Assembly: GCF_003419895.1 (NCBI RefSeq)
Contig: NZ_QPMM01000006.1
Span: 248,001-312,000 of the forward strand
Direction of reading: 5' to 3'
DNA from: Chitinophaga silvatica
GTDB taxonomy: Bacteria; Bacteroidota; Bacteroidia; Chitinophagales; Chitinophagaceae
Length of the DNA: 64,000 nt
A program made the position numbers and the translations under genes. Under the pieces are notes generated by a model, which did not search any database, was not told where the DNA came from, and worked only from the letters and a program-made list of their open reading frames with translations. Below, piece by piece: positions 45,428 through 54,901 of the stretch. Each line of letters starts with the position of its first letter. Position 1 is the stretch's first letter.

Positions 45428-46120
45428 CTACTTTCTGTCGTACAACTTCCATATTCCACCACCAATCAGACCTCCAACAATAGGTCCTATTATAAAAATC
45501 CAGAGCTGAGACAGGGCACGACCTCCTACAAAAAGAGCTGGACCAATACTTCTGGCCGGGTTCACGGATACTCCGGTTACCGGGATTCCTACTATATGGA
45601 TCAGGGTTAGACATAAACCAATGGCGATACCGGCAAATTTTACATTCTGATTGGTTTTGCTGGTACTACCATGAACTACTACCAGAAAGATCATTGTTAG
45701 CACAACTTCAGACACCAGGCCACTGATCAGTGAATAGTGATCCGGGGAGCCTTCTTCCACTCCGTTGGCCCCCAAGCCATTTGCTGCCAGGCTGTAGTCG
45801 GGCTTTCCCTGTGCAATGAAAAAAAGCAGAGCTGCTGCTACTATACCCCCCAGAATCTGGGCTATAATGTAGGCTACGGTGTCTTTGGCCGAAATATTAC
45901 CGGTAGACCACATAGAAATCGTAATAGCCGGATTGAGGTGACATCCGGAGATATGTCCTACGGCATAGCACATTACCAATACCGATAAACCGAAGGCAAA
46001 TGCAATACCCAGGTTACCTACATGAGCGCCGGCAATAACAGCACTGCCACAGCCCATAAAGACCAGTACGAAGGTGCCAAAAAGTTCTGCAATAAATTTT
46101 TGCGATAAGGTTACCGTCAT
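45428..46120 (-). CDS. aqpZ: Aquaporin Z-type water channel
   Basis: 230-residue MIP-family channel of the inner membrane. Both NPA boxes are present (GCHLNPAITISM and SVNPARSIGPALF) with six hydrophobic helices. Residues around the second NPA (ArgSer) and small His-containing helices fit a water-selective aquaporin. Single gene; no terminator seen before the tRNA promoter. Confidence 0.93.
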   Translation of the reverse strand: MTVTLSQKFIAELFGTFVLVFMGCGSAVIAGAHVGNLGIAFAFGLSVLVMCYAVGHISGCHLNPAITISMWSTGNISAKDTVAYIIAQILGGIVAAALLFFIAQGKPDYSLAANGLGANGVEEGSPDHYSLISGLVSEVVLTMIFLVVVHGSTSKTNQNVKFAGIAIGLCLTLIHIVGIPVTGVSVNPARSIGPALFVGGRALSQLWIFIIGPIVGGLIGGGIWKLYDRK

Positions 46121-46246
46121 AGTGAGGTTGATTTTGTGGTTAATAAAAGAAACTGTATTGGTTAACTACAATGACCACAAAAAAGTTCAACGGTAACAAA
46201 AGGAAGGAGACAGACGCTTGAGAAAATCTATCTCCCTCTAAATATT

Positions 46247-47299
46247 TTAATATATCTGAATAGGTGTTAATTCCCCTCTTAAGGAGGTTTCCAAAAGCTT
46301 TTTAGTGTCTTCTTTTGGTAATCCCTGACCCAGTACAAACATCAATTTTGTGACTGCTGCCTCAAATGTCATATCATGGCCACTTACCACACCTGCCTGT
46401 ACCAGATGCTGACTGGTTTCATATTTTCCTAATTCAACAGAACCACCATCACATTGAGTGATATCAACAACAATTGCACCTTTGTCAATCACTTTTTTGA
46501 TACTCTCTATAAACCAGGATTGTGTACTGGTATTTCCACTACCAAAGGTTTCCATGATAACACCTTTGAGTCCGGGCACACTTAAAATCGCTTCCACGGC
46601 GCTTCTGGTAATGCCTGGGAAGAGCTTTAACACAGTAATATTGGTTTCAAGCTCCTTATGCACCTTCAATGGAGCTGTGGGAGATGGTAAAATAAACCCT
46701 TGTCTGTATTTGATATCTATACCTGCTTCCGCGAGCCTTGGATAATTCATGGAGTAGAATGCCTCAAATTTCTCGGCATTATACTTTTTGGATCTGTTAC
46801 CTCTGAAAAGTGAAAAGTCGAAATAAATACAAACTTCAGGCACCATAGAAATATTGCTGCCATTATGCCTGCTGCAGGCGATTTCCATAGCAGTGATGAT
46901 ATTTTCTTTGGCATCTGTTCTGATCTTTCCTATCGGAAGTTGAGAACCTGTAAGAATAACCGGTTTGGAAAGATTTTCAAGCATAAAGCTCAGAGCCGAA
47001 GCCGTGAAAGCCATAGTATCTGATCCATGAAGGATTACAAATCCATCATATCTATCGTAACGGTCTTCTATAATACTGGCTAGTTCTACCCAGATCTCCG
47101 GCTGCATATCAGAGGAATCGATGGGTGGATTGAATGTGTATACGTAGAAATCAATGCCCATTCTATAAAGCTCTGGCAGGTTATTCCGTATTTCATTAAA
47201 GCCAATTGGTCGGAGTGCTTTGGTTTTGTCGTCATAGATCATGCCCACAGTTCCGCCTGTGTAGATTATCAGTATTTTACTCATTTTGCTGGTAGCCAT
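46247..47299 (-). CDS. Type I L-asparaginase
   Basis: About 350-residue cytoplasmic asparaginase converting asparagine to aspartate and ammonia. Catalytic threonine motif YTGGTVGM near the N-terminus and the second motif LHGSDTMAFTASAL are both present. The start is ambiguous among TTG 47308, ATG 47299 and ATG 47284; I take ATG 47299. It follows tatD by about 26 nt on the same strand, so they are likely co-transcribed. No signal peptide. Confidence 0.93.
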   Translation of the reverse strand: MATSKMSKILIIYTGGTVGMIYDDKTKALRPIGFNEIRNNLPELYRMGIDFYVYTFNPPIDSSDMQPEIWVELASIIEDRYDRYDGFVILHGSDTMAFTASALSFMLENLSKPVILTGSQLPIGKIRTDAKENIITAMEIACSRHNGSNISMVPEVCIYFDFSLFRGNRSKKYNAEKFEAFYSMNYPRLAEAGIDIKYRQGFILPSPTAPLKVHKELETNITVLKLFPGITRSAVEAILSVPGLKGVIMETFGSGNTSTQSWFIESIKKVIDKGAIVVDITQCDGGSVELGKYETSQHLVQAGVVSGHDMTFEAAVTKLMFVLGQGLPKEDTKKLLETSLRGELTPIQIY

Positions 47300-47325
47300 T
47301 GCCTGCAAAGTTATTCACTATTCAG

Positions 47326-48096
47326 TTAGAGCGTTTTGAATAATTTGCGCGCATTACTGCTTGTTATAACTGCTACTTCTTCTATTTTTAGATTTTTTAC
47401 ATTGGCAATCTTTTCTCCGATCAATGGAATATACGAGCTTTCATTTCGTTTTCCCCGGAACGGAACAGGAGCTAAATACGGCGAATCTGTTTCCAGTACT
47501 ATATGTTCCAATGGTAATGCCTCAATAATCTTATCTAGGCCGGATTTCTTGAAGGTAACAACCCCGCCAATCCCTAAATAAAAGCCCAGATCTATTATTT
47601 CTTTTGCTTCCTCCAGAGTACCTGAAAAACAGTGGAATACACCGCTTAAATTGCCATCCTGTAGCTGCTTTACTTCATCTATGGCTTCCCGGGTGGCTTC
47701 CCGGCTATGAATTGAAACGGGTAGTTGCAGTTCCCTGGCCAGACCAAGCTGGGCTCTGAAGGCTTTAAATTGCTGTTCCAGCAAGGATTTATCCCAATAG
47801 AAGTCTAAGCCTATTTCTCCCACTCCCTTAAAACTCCTCTTTTCGAACCACGACTTCACGAGGGCAAGCTGATTGTCTACTTCCGCAGTTACATAGCATG
47901 GGTGTATGCCCATCATGGCATGTACCTGACCCGGAAACTGTGCTTCCAGTGCCAGCATTACATCTATGGAGCTTTCATCTATATTGGGCAATAATAGCTG
48001 ATCCACACCTAGTGATATCGCCCTTTCCACCATAGCGGTTCTATCGGCGTCAAATTCTTCTGAATAAAGGTGAGTATGGGTGTCTATCCACTGCAT
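47326..48096 (-). CDS. TatD-family metal-dependent hydrolase
   Basis: 256-residue TIM-barrel hydrolase. Metal-binding motifs visible: DTHTHLYSEEFD (start), GEIGLDFYWD, SIHSREATRE, GVFHCFSGTLE and LETDSPYLAP. TatD-type enzymes act as 3'-5' DNases or D-aminoacyl hydrolases. First gene of a pair with the asparaginase. A minus-strand TACCTTTG box is at 48158-48165. Confidence 0.93.
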   Translation of the reverse strand: MQWIDTHTHLYSEEFDADRTAMVERAISLGVDQLLLPNIDESSIDVMLALEAQFPGQVHAMMGIHPCYVTAEVDNQLALVKSWFEKRSFKGVGEIGLDFYWDKSLLEQQFKAFRAQLGLARELQLPVSIHSREATREAIDEVKQLQDGNLSGVFHCFSGTLEEAKEIIDLGFYLGIGGVVTFKKSGLDKIIEALPLEHIVLETDSPYLAPVPFRGKRNESSYIPLIGEKIANVKNLKIEEVAVITSSNARKLFKTL

Positions 48097-48157
48097 ATTT
48101 TATTTTTCTTTTAAATTTGTATTTTCTTTAATATTTAAAGGTTATCTTTATCTTTTA

Positions 48158-48165
48158 CAAAGGTA
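48158..48165 (-). promoter_or_regulatory. Candidate -7 box for tatD-asparaginase
   Basis: Minus-strand TACCTTTG, exact TAnnTTTG, 61 nt before the tatD start. The -33 element is not clear. Confidence 0.5.
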
Positions 48166-48202
48166 AAGACCGAAAAACCTAATTGCTAAAAAATCCTAAA
48201 CT

Positions 48203-49120
48203 ATGAGAAGCTATTTCAGTACAAATCGTGTGCTGGCCTGGACATTCACAGGTGTAGCTGTTACAGCCCTTTTTTTTGCATGTAAGAAGGAAGTAACAAC
48301 CGATACAGCTCCTAACAATCAAAATGATAACGCCACAATTGCTGCTGTACAACAGGAAGCAACAGCCAATGCTATGTTTGCAGATATCTTCGAGTCTGTA
48401 AATACCGCGGCTATTTCTCAGGGTACCGCTATTCCTGGTGCCAGAATTGCACAGCCATCAAAAGAGAATGCCGATATGCCGGCCAATTGCCCGTTTGTGG
48501 AATTACTGGATGCAACAGGCAATACATGGCCCAAACACGTTGAAATCGATTTTGGAACTTCCTGCCTGGATAACTACGGTAACTATCGCAGCGGTAAATT
48601 AAACGTTACATTTAACGGTGCTCTTTTCAGCGGTAATGCCTCTGTAATTGTAGTGCCTAGTAATTATAAGATAAATGGACATGCGCTGGAAGGTACTTAT
48701 ACTATCAGCAATGCATCCTATACCAAAACTACAGGTATTCAGTATACAGCCGAAGTGAAAAATGGCCTTGTACATCTGGCTGATACGCTCGTTTTAGCAT
48801 ACAATACTAAAAGAACTATTAGACAAACTGAAGGGTTTGAAGTAAACTGGCCTATCAGAAATCCCGCTGATGATGTTTTCAGTATTGAAGGAACTGCCAG
48901 CCTGAGTTATGTAAAGGGAGGTCCGGCTAATCAGACTGCCAATTTCAGTACTGTTTCTCCTTTGATCAAAAAATGGATCTGTGAACATATCAGTAAGGGT
49001 AAACTTAAAGTTGAATTCAATAGTATTACCGGCGTAATCGAATATACTGATGCTAACGTTTCATGTAGTGGTACCGCTACCATTACTGTTGGAGATAAGG
49101 TGAAAGAAATTAAGCTGTAA
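48203..49120 (+). CDS. Hypothetical lipoprotein
   Basis: 305 residues. Lipoprotein signal ending FFACKKE (Cys27), acid-rich linker, then a beta-strand-rich domain with regularly spaced Gly/Asn (DFGTSCLDNYGNYRSGKLNV, 20 residues) that I cannot assign. Likely outer-membrane anchored. Divergent from tatD, and closed by a strong terminator shared with the deacetylase gene. Confidence 0.75.
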   Translation: MRSYFSTNRVLAWTFTGVAVTALFFACKKEVTTDTAPNNQNDNATIAAVQQEATANAMFADIFESVNTAAISQGTAIPGARIAQPSKENADMPANCPFVELLDATGNTWPKHVEIDFGTSCLDNYGNYRSGKLNVTFNGALFSGNASVIVVPSNYKINGHALEGTYTISNASYTKTTGIQYTAEVKNGLVHLADTLVLAYNTKRTIRQTEGFEVNWPIRNPADDVFSIEGTASLSYVKGGPANQTANFSTVSPLIKKWICEHISKGKLKVEFNSITGVIEYTDANVSCSGTATITVGDKVKEIKL

Positions 49121-49135
49121 TTGTTTTATAAGAAG

Positions 49136-49179
49136 AAAGATCGGCTCAAACAGATAACCTGTTTGAGCCGATCTTTTTT
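49136..49179. terminator. Convergent terminator
   Basis: Perfect 18-bp stem (49136-49153 with 49159-49176), 5-nt loop, T tract; lies between the lipoprotein and deacetylase stops. Confidence 0.8.
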
Positions 49180-49192
49180 ATTTAGGAAGTAT

Positions 49193-49813
49193 TTAAATGG
49201 CTGCTAATTCAAACCCCTTCTTCTTACAAAACTCCAGAACCCTTGGTAATGCATATTCTAACCTATCCCAGGCTTTTGCACTATCATGAAATACTACTAT
49301 AGATCCGGGTTCCAGCTTAAAAACAACATTTTGAACACATGCTTCACCATTGATACTTGTGTCAAAGTCACCACTTAAAATATCCCACATTATAATTTTT
49401 GCCCCCGGGATTTTATTTTTTATTTGTTTGATCTGAAAAGGAGTAATACGACCATAAGGAGGTCTGAAAAGCGGGGATGAAATATATTTAGCAGCTTCCA
49501 GCACATTGGCTATATATTCTTCTGTATTTGTTTTCCAGCCATTGAGGTGATTATGGGTGTGATTACCGATAGAATGCCCGGCTTCCAGAATCCGCTGATA
49601 AATATCAGGATGCTCTACAACATTTTTTCCAATACAAAAGAATGTGGCGTGAGCATTGTATTTGGCCAATTGATCCAGCACATAAGGTGTTGCCTGCGGA
49701 TGTGGCCCATCATCAAAAGTCAGGTATACCTTATTGCCGGCCGGAGATAAGCTCCAGATACAACTTTTATAAAGCGCTTTAAGAATGCCAGGTGTTTTAG
49801 TAAGATAGAACAT
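49193..49813 (-). CDS. Polysaccharide deacetylase (NodB-like)
   Basis: 206-residue carbohydrate esterase family 4 protein. All motifs are present: TFDDGPHPQATP (base and metal), HSIGNHTHNH (metal histidines), RPPYGR, MWDILSGD and VVFHDS. It removes acetyl groups from peptidoglycan or a glycan. N-terminus has no clear signal peptide, so cytoplasmic or loosely membrane-bound location is open. Confidence 0.92.
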   Translation of the reverse strand: MFYLTKTPGILKALYKSCIWSLSPAGNKVYLTFDDGPHPQATPYVLDQLAKYNAHATFFCIGKNVVEHPDIYQRILEAGHSIGNHTHNHLNGWKTNTEEYIANVLEAAKYISSPLFRPPYGRITPFQIKQIKNKIPGAKIIMWDILSGDFDTSINGEACVQNVVFKLEPGSIVVFHDSAKAWDRLEYALPRVLEFCKKKGFELAAI

Positions 49814-49921
49814 ATAACTGCAATATACTTAATGTGGATTTGTGGTAAATCGACTTAAAATAATTTTAATTTGATGTTAATTACATGCAGTTTGGGAACA
49901 GTAGTCTAATCTCTAAATGAT

Positions 49922-49929
49922 TATCTTTG
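49922..49929 (+). promoter_or_regulatory. -7 box of gltX, almost at the start codon
   Basis: TATCTTTG is followed by only 6 nt before the ATG at 49936. Transcription would begin at or next to the start codon, so the mRNA would be leaderless. The -33 TTG is poorly placed (27 nt away). Confidence 0.55.
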
Positions 49930-49935
49930 CTGTCT

Positions 49936-51468
49936 ATGAGTCACAAAAAAGTAAGAGTGCGTTTTGCGCCCAGTCCTACTGGCGGTCTACACCTTGGAGG
50001 TGTTCGCACTGTGTTATTCAACTATTTGTTTGCAAGACAACATAAAGGCGACTTTGTATTGCGAATCGAAGACACGGACCAAACACGATATGTTCCCGGA
50101 GCAGAAGAGTACATTTATGAATGCTTACGTTGGTGCGGCCTGAATCCTGATGAAAGCCCGGAAGTTGGTGGTCCGTTTGCTCCTTACCGTCAGAGTGAAC
50201 GTAAGGAATCATACAGGCAGTATGCAGAACAGCTGGTTAAATCTGGCCATGCTTATTATGCTTTCGATACCCAGGAAGAATTGGAAGAAATGCGCACCCG
50301 GTTAAAAACTCCGGAAAATCCTTCTCCTCAATACAACCACGAGGTTAGGAAAAAAATGCGCAACTCCATAACAATGGAAGATGCAGAAGTACAGGATCTG
50401 CTGGCTAAAAATACTCCGCATGTGATTCGTATAAACATGCCGGCCAATATAGATTTGACCTTTACCGATATGGTCAGAGGTGAAGTAACCTTCAATACTT
50501 CAACAGTAGATGATAAAGTACTGTTGAAAGCCGATGGTATGCCTACCTATCACCTGGCTGTAGTGGTGGATGATTATCTGATGAAGATTACCCATGCTTT
50601 CAGAGGTGAAGAGTGGCTTCCTTCCGCTCCGGTACATATTCTTCTTTGGAAGTACCTGGGCTGGGAATCTCATATGCCTGAATGGGCTCACTTACCACTT
50701 ATTCTGAAACCAGATGGCAATGGTAAACTAAGCAAAAGAGACGGAGATCGCCTCGGCTTCCCGGTTTATGCAATGAACTGGACAGATCCTAAATCTCAGG
50801 AACTGACCAAAGGTTTCCGCGAAATGGGATTCCTGCCGGAAGCATTTATTAACATGCTTGCTATGCTGGGCTGGAATGATGGTACCGGACAAGAGATTTT
50901 TACGTTAGACGAATTAATCGAAAAGTTCAGTATCGACCGCGTTCATAAAGCCGGTGCTAAATTCGATTTCGAAAAAGCAAAATGGTTTAACCACCAGTAT
51001 ATCTTACATAAAGACAATGAAACACTGGCCTCCCTTTTTCAACCAGTCCTGGACGAAAAAGGCATCAAAGCCGATTTACCTTATATCGTAAAGGTAACAG
51101 CCCTGGTTAAGGATCGTTGTTATTTTGTAAATGATATTTGGGAACATGGTTTCTTCTTCTTCGAACGTCCTAAGGGCTATGACGAAGCTGCTGTGCTGCC
51201 AAAATGGAATGACGATAAAGCTGCATTCTTTAGTGCATGGTCTGAACAGCTGGTAGGTCTTACCTCCGCTTCAGATGTTGAGTTGGAAAATGCATTTAAG
51301 GCATTGGCGGCAGAAAGAAATCTGAAGATGGGAGATGTACAGTTACCATTCCGTATAATGCTTACAGGTGGTAAATTTGGTCCTCCGGTGTTCAATATAG
51401 TTGCAACCTTGGGAGTTGAAGAAACCCGAGCCAGAATTGCAAACGGACTGGCGGCTTTTACTAAATAA
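49936..51468 (+). CDS. gltX: Glutamate--tRNA ligase
   Basis: 510-residue class I synthetase charging tRNA-Glu. HIGH-like motif PSPTGGLHLGGVRT near residue 15 and KMSKS-like motif KLSKRDGDR near 262. The start is ATG 49936; the TTG 9 nt upstream is inside the -7 box. Convergent with glnS; the two stops are separated only by a 204-bp palindrome. Confidence 0.97.
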   Translation: MSHKKVRVRFAPSPTGGLHLGGVRTVLFNYLFARQHKGDFVLRIEDTDQTRYVPGAEEYIYECLRWCGLNPDESPEVGGPFAPYRQSERKESYRQYAEQLVKSGHAYYAFDTQEELEEMRTRLKTPENPSPQYNHEVRKKMRNSITMEDAEVQDLLAKNTPHVIRINMPANIDLTFTDMVRGEVTFNTSTVDDKVLLKADGMPTYHLAVVVDDYLMKITHAFRGEEWLPSAPVHILLWKYLGWESHMPEWAHLPLILKPDGNGKLSKRDGDRLGFPVYAMNWTDPKSQELTKGFREMGFLPEAFINMLAMLGWNDGTGQEIFTLDELIEKFSIDRVHKAGAKFDFEKAKWFNHQYILHKDNETLASLFQPVLDEKGIKADLPYIVKVTALVKDRCYFVNDIWEHGFFFFERPKGYDEAAVLPKWNDDKAAFFSAWSEQLVGLTSASDVELENAFKALAAERNLKMGDVQLPFRIMLTGGKFGPPVFNIVATLGVEETRARIANGLAAFTK

Positions 51469-51470
51469 AC

Positions 51471-51674
51471 TCGCGTTGCTCGTTTTTGTTTCTCGCAGAG
51501 AAGAAGAGATTAATATTAAGAGGCATAAGGATCGAAGCGGATATTTTTAAGGACTTCTGATAAGTTTCAACAATAATAGAAACCAGTCAGCAATTCTTAA
51601 AAATATCCGCTTCGATCCTTATGCCTCTTAATATTAATCTCTTCTTCTCTGCGAGAAACAAGTGAGCAACGCGA
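51471..51674. repeat. 204-bp long inverted repeat between gltX and glnS
   Basis: Two arms: a 64-bp perfect block (51488-51551 with 51596-51659), a small unpaired bulge (6 versus 4 nt), and an outer perfect 11-bp block (51471-51481 with 51664-51674). The 44-nt centre can itself pair partly (GTTTC with GAAAC). It starts 2 nt after the gltX stop and ends 1 nt before the glnS stop, filling the space exactly. No ORF. Probably a bidirectional terminator or a MITE-like element; see findings. Confidence 0.9.
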
Positions 51675-51675
51675 A

Positions 51676-53346
51676 CTACGCCTCTTTACGAACTTCCTTA
51701 GCCCAGGTATCTTTCAACGTTACAGTTCTGTTGAAGATCAATTTTTCACTGGTGCTGTCCTGATCTACAGCGAAGTAGCCTTTACGCAGGAACTGGAACC
51801 TATCGCCAGGTTTAGCAACAGATAGACTTGGTTCTACGTATGCTTCGTTAATCACCTGCAGAGAGTTTGGATTGATGAAGGTTCTGAAATCGGCTTCTTC
51901 TCCATTAGGATTTTCACTGGTAAACAGGCGATCGTATAATCTTATTTCTGCTTTTGCAGCATGAGCTGCGCTTACCCAGTGAATGGTTCCTTTTACATTG
52001 ATTCCGCTGGAATCTCCACCACTCTTACTTTCAGGGAGATAGGTTGCATAAATAGTAGTGATATTACCATTTTCGTCTTTCTCCACGCTCTCACCCTTAA
52101 TGATATACGCATTTTTCAGGCGTACCATCAGGCCAGGGCCCAGGCGGAAGTATTTCTTGGTAGGATTTTCCATGAAATCTTCACGCTCTATATAAAGAGT
52201 TTTACTGAAATGTAAGGTGCGGGAACCAGCATTTTCATCTTCCGGATTATTGTCGGCTGTCAGTTCCTCTACTTGTCCTTCCGGATAATTAGTGATCACT
52301 AATTTCACGGGGTCCAGCACTGCCATTACGCGGTTAGCGGTTTTGTTGAGTTCTTCGCGAATGCAGAATTCGAGCAGGCTAAGCTCAATCATATGATCGC
52401 GTTTTTGTACGCCTACTCTTTCGCACAATTCGCGGATACTGGCAGGAGTATAACCTCTTCGGCGTAATCCGCTGATAGTAGGCATACGTGGGTCATCCCA
52501 TCCTGAAACAAATCCTTCTTCCACCAGCAATTTTAATTTTCGTTTGCTCATCACCGTATAATTAATATTCAGGCGGGCAAATTCGTATTGATGGCTTGGA
52601 AAGATTTCTAATTCCTTGATAAACCAATCGTATAATGGACGGTGAGGAATAAATTCAAGGGTACAGATTGAGTGAGTAATTTTTTCGATGCTATCGCTCT
52701 GGCCATGCGCGAAATCGTACATCGGGTAGATGCACCATGCATCGCCGGTTCTGTGGTGATGGGCATGTTTGATACGATACATCAGAGGATCGCGCATGTG
52801 CATATTAGGAGAAGCCAGATCGCCTTTGGCGCGGAGTGTTTTTTCTCCGTCTTTGAATTCTCCTTTACGCATACGTGCAAACAGGTCGAGGTTTTCTTCA
52901 ACAGATCTGCTTCTGGCAGGCGTTGGAGTACCAGGGGTGGTAGGAGTACCTTTAGCCGCTGCAATTTCCTCAGCGGTAGCATCTTCTACATAAGCCAACC
53001 CTTTTTCGATCAGTTTTACTGCGAACTGGTAAAGCTCTTCAAAGTAATCGGATGCATATAGTTCATTAGCCCATTCGAAACCGAGCCAGCGAATATCATT
53101 TTTAATAGATTCTACATACTCGGTATCTTCAGTTACCGGGTTAGTATCATCGAAGCGCAGATTTGTTTTCCCATTGTATTTCTGGGCAAGTCCAAAATTG
53201 AGGACTATTGATTTGGCATGCCCGATATGCAGGTAACCATTGGGCTCTGGAGGGAAACGTGTAAGTACACGCCCGCCATTCACGCCATTAGCTATGTCGT
53301 CTTCTACAATTTGTTCTATGAAATTGAGGGATTTTTCTTCGCTCAT
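51676..53346 (-). CDS. glnS: Glutamine--tRNA ligase
   Basis: 556-residue class I synthetase. The HIGH motif is in [16 protein letters not shown], the KMSKS motif is MSKRKLKLL, and the C-terminal anticodon-binding beta barrels follow. The start is ATG 53346 (MSEEKSLNF); an in-frame start 78 nt upstream is excluded because a -7 box (53367-53374) lies between them. An internal Pro/Thr/Ala-rich insertion ([15 protein letters not shown]) sits near residue 140. Presence of GlnS means tRNA-Gln is charged directly. Confidence 0.97.
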   Translation of the reverse strand: MSEEKSLNFIEQIVEDDIANGVNGGRVLTRFPPEPNGYLHIGHAKSIVLNFGLAQKYNGKTNLRFDDTNPVTEDTEYVESIKNDIRWLGFEWANELYASDYFEELYQFAVKLIEKGLAYVEDATAEEIAAAKGTPTTPGTPTPARSRSVEENLDLFARMRKGEFKDGEKTLRAKGDLASPNMHMRDPLMYRIKHAHHHRTGDAWCIYPMYDFAHGQSDSIEKITHSICTLEFIPHRPLYDWFIKELEIFPSHQYEFARLNINYTVMSKRKLKLLVEEGFVSGWDDPRMPTISGLRRRGYTPASIRELCERVGVQKRDHMIELSLLEFCIREELNKTANRVMAVLDPVKLVITNYPEGQVEELTADNNPEDENAGSRTLHFSKTLYIEREDFMENPTKKYFRLGPGLMVRLKNAYIIKGESVEKDENGNITTIYATYLPESKSGGDSSGINVKGTIHWVSAAHAAKAEIRLYDRLFTSENPNGEEADFRTFINPNSLQVINEAYVEPSLSVAKPGDRFQFLRKGYFAVDQDSTSEKLIFNRTVTLKDTWAKEVRKEA

Positions 53347-53366
53347 ATTAATTTTTTCTTGGAGAG

Positions 53367-53374
53367 CAAATGTA
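53367..53374 (-). promoter_or_regulatory. -7 box of glnS
   Basis: Minus-strand TACATTTG, exact TAnnTTTG, 20 nt before the ATG; it decides the shorter glnS start. Confidence 0.6.
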
Positions 53375-53440
53375 CAAAAAAGCTGAAAGCTTTGTGCTTT
53401 ATGCTTTTTCGTAAATTTACCCACTCAATCAGAAAAAGGT

Positions 53441-53860
53441 ATGGTCAATACGTTAAATCGTCCGATCCGTGTATTGGTGGCAAAAGTGGGCCTGGATGGC
53501 CACGATCGTGGGGCAAAAGTGATAGCATCAGCACTTCGGGATGCTGGTATGGAGGTAATCTACACTGGCCTCAGGCAAACTCCTGAAATGGTGGTAAATG
53601 CCGCCTTACAGGAAGACGTGGATGCTATTGGCATCAGTATTTTGTCTGGCGCACATATGACAGTATTTCCTAAGATAATTGCCCAGATGGACGAAAAAGG
53701 GATGAAAGACGTGTTATTGACCGGTGGAGGTATAATTCCTGAAGAGGATATGAAGGAACTGAAAGAAATGGGAGTCGGTGAATTATTTCCTCCCGGCACA
53801 AATACCCAGGATATAGCAGCTTACATTACAGATTGGGTGGCAAAACATAGAAAATTTTAA
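53441..53860 (+). CDS. Stand-alone cobalamin (B12)-binding domain protein
   Basis: 139 residues that are almost only a B12-binding Rossmann domain, with the base-off DGHDRG motif (LDGHDRGAK, His near 21) and the GGG/ GTN loops ([22 protein letters not shown]). It resembles the C-terminal domain of methylmalonyl-CoA or isobutyryl-CoA mutase. No catalytic mutase subunit or MeaB-type chaperone is nearby. It may complement a mutase elsewhere. Confidence 0.9.
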   Translation: MVNTLNRPIRVLVAKVGLDGHDRGAKVIASALRDAGMEVIYTGLRQTPEMVVNAALQEDVDAIGISILSGAHMTVFPKIIAQMDEKGMKDVLLTGGGIIPEEDMKELKEMGVGELFPPGTNTQDIAAYITDWVAKHRKF

Positions 53861-53947
53861 AAAAATATTTTTTTGGCGTAACATTTTGTATTTCGGGTCG
53901 TCTTTTTAGCATAGTCTACCAAATTCTAAAAACCATAACGACTGTTT

Positions 53948-54772
53948 ATGCAATACAAGTTACGCCCTTTGCTCCTGATTCTGATGCTGTTATGCGGTGC
54001 TACCTATGCTCAGGAACAAACAGATTCCACCACAGAAGTAAATACTGACCAAAAGGTATCGTCGAATTTTTCTCTCATTTTCGGCAAATACCCAAAACAT
54101 CGCCAGGGTGTATACACAACCCATGGCGGAGATGGTGCACTGCTATCTTTTGCCTCCATGCAAAATAATGGTGAACACATGAGAAATATTCCACGATTCA
54201 CCCTTTTCTTCAATGTAGGTTCCAATTTTAATAAAGATTTCTCTAATAGCTTTGGAATCTTTACTGGTATTAATATTAAGAATATAGGTCTCATCTCAAA
54301 ACCCTATGATTCTGTAAAATTAAAGCAGCGTGTTTATACAGTAGGTGTGCCACTCGGGTTTAAGCTGGGTGATCTGAGTACTGGTTCTTTCTTCTTCTTT
54401 GCCGGTGGAGAAATCGACCTGGCATTTAATTATAAGGAAAAAGAATTTATAGATGGTAAAAAAGTGGGCAAGTTCAATGAGTGGTTCAGCGATCGTACTC
54501 CATTAATTATGCCTTCCCTGTTTGCCGGTATGCGCTTTAGTCCGGACTTTGGATTGAAAGTTCAATATTATCCGCAAAACTTCTTCAATAAAGACTTCAA
54601 AACAAAAGATAAAAACAATAATTCCGTCACTCCATATAAGGATCTGGATGCAAAACTGCTTTTCGTTACCCTAAACTATAACTTCAATGGTATGCCTTAT
54701 TTCAAAGTAAAGGCAAAAAGACATTACATGAAGATGAAAAGTGGTAAAGCAGAAATAGAGGTAAACTATTAA
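53948..54772 (+). CDS. Outer-membrane beta-barrel protein (PorT-like)
   Basis: 274 residues. Signal peptide (MQYKLRPLLLILMLLCGATYA, cited in part) followed by an acidic spacer and a barrel of about eight strands with alternating aromatic residues. Single gene closed by a terminator. Function not identifiable from sequence. Confidence 0.8.
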   Translation: MQYKLRPLLLILMLLCGATYAQEQTDSTTEVNTDQKVSSNFSLIFGKYPKHRQGVYTTHGGDGALLSFASMQNNGEHMRNIPRFTLFFNVGSNFNKDFSNSFGIFTGINIKNIGLISKPYDSVKLKQRVYTVGVPLGFKLGDLSTGSFFFFAGGEIDLAFNYKEKEFIDGKKVGKFNEWFSDRTPLIMPSLFAGMRFSPDFGLKVQYYPQNFFNKDFKTKDKNNNSVTPYKDLDAKLLFVTLNYNFNGMPYFKVKAKRHYMKMKSGKAEIEVNY

Positions 54773-54796
54773 ACTGATTTATACTATAAATTATTT

Positions 54797-54826
54797 AGCC
54801 CGGAATCAGATTCCGGGCTTTTTTTA
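54797..54826 (+). terminator. Terminator after the barrel gene
   Basis: 11-bp stem AGCCCGGAATC/GATTCCGGGCT with a one-base centre, followed by seven T. Confidence 0.8.
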
Positions 54827-54901
54827 TTTCCGTTTGGGTAATCAGGCTGATTGGTTAGGTTGTTGAATATTGCTTAATATTGATAAAATAAATTACTGCT
54901 C

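Noticed and set aside
45273..45614. ORFs overlapping tRNA-Ser and the aqpZ 3' end
   Set aside because: They are antisense or shadow frames of the tRNA and of aqpZ.
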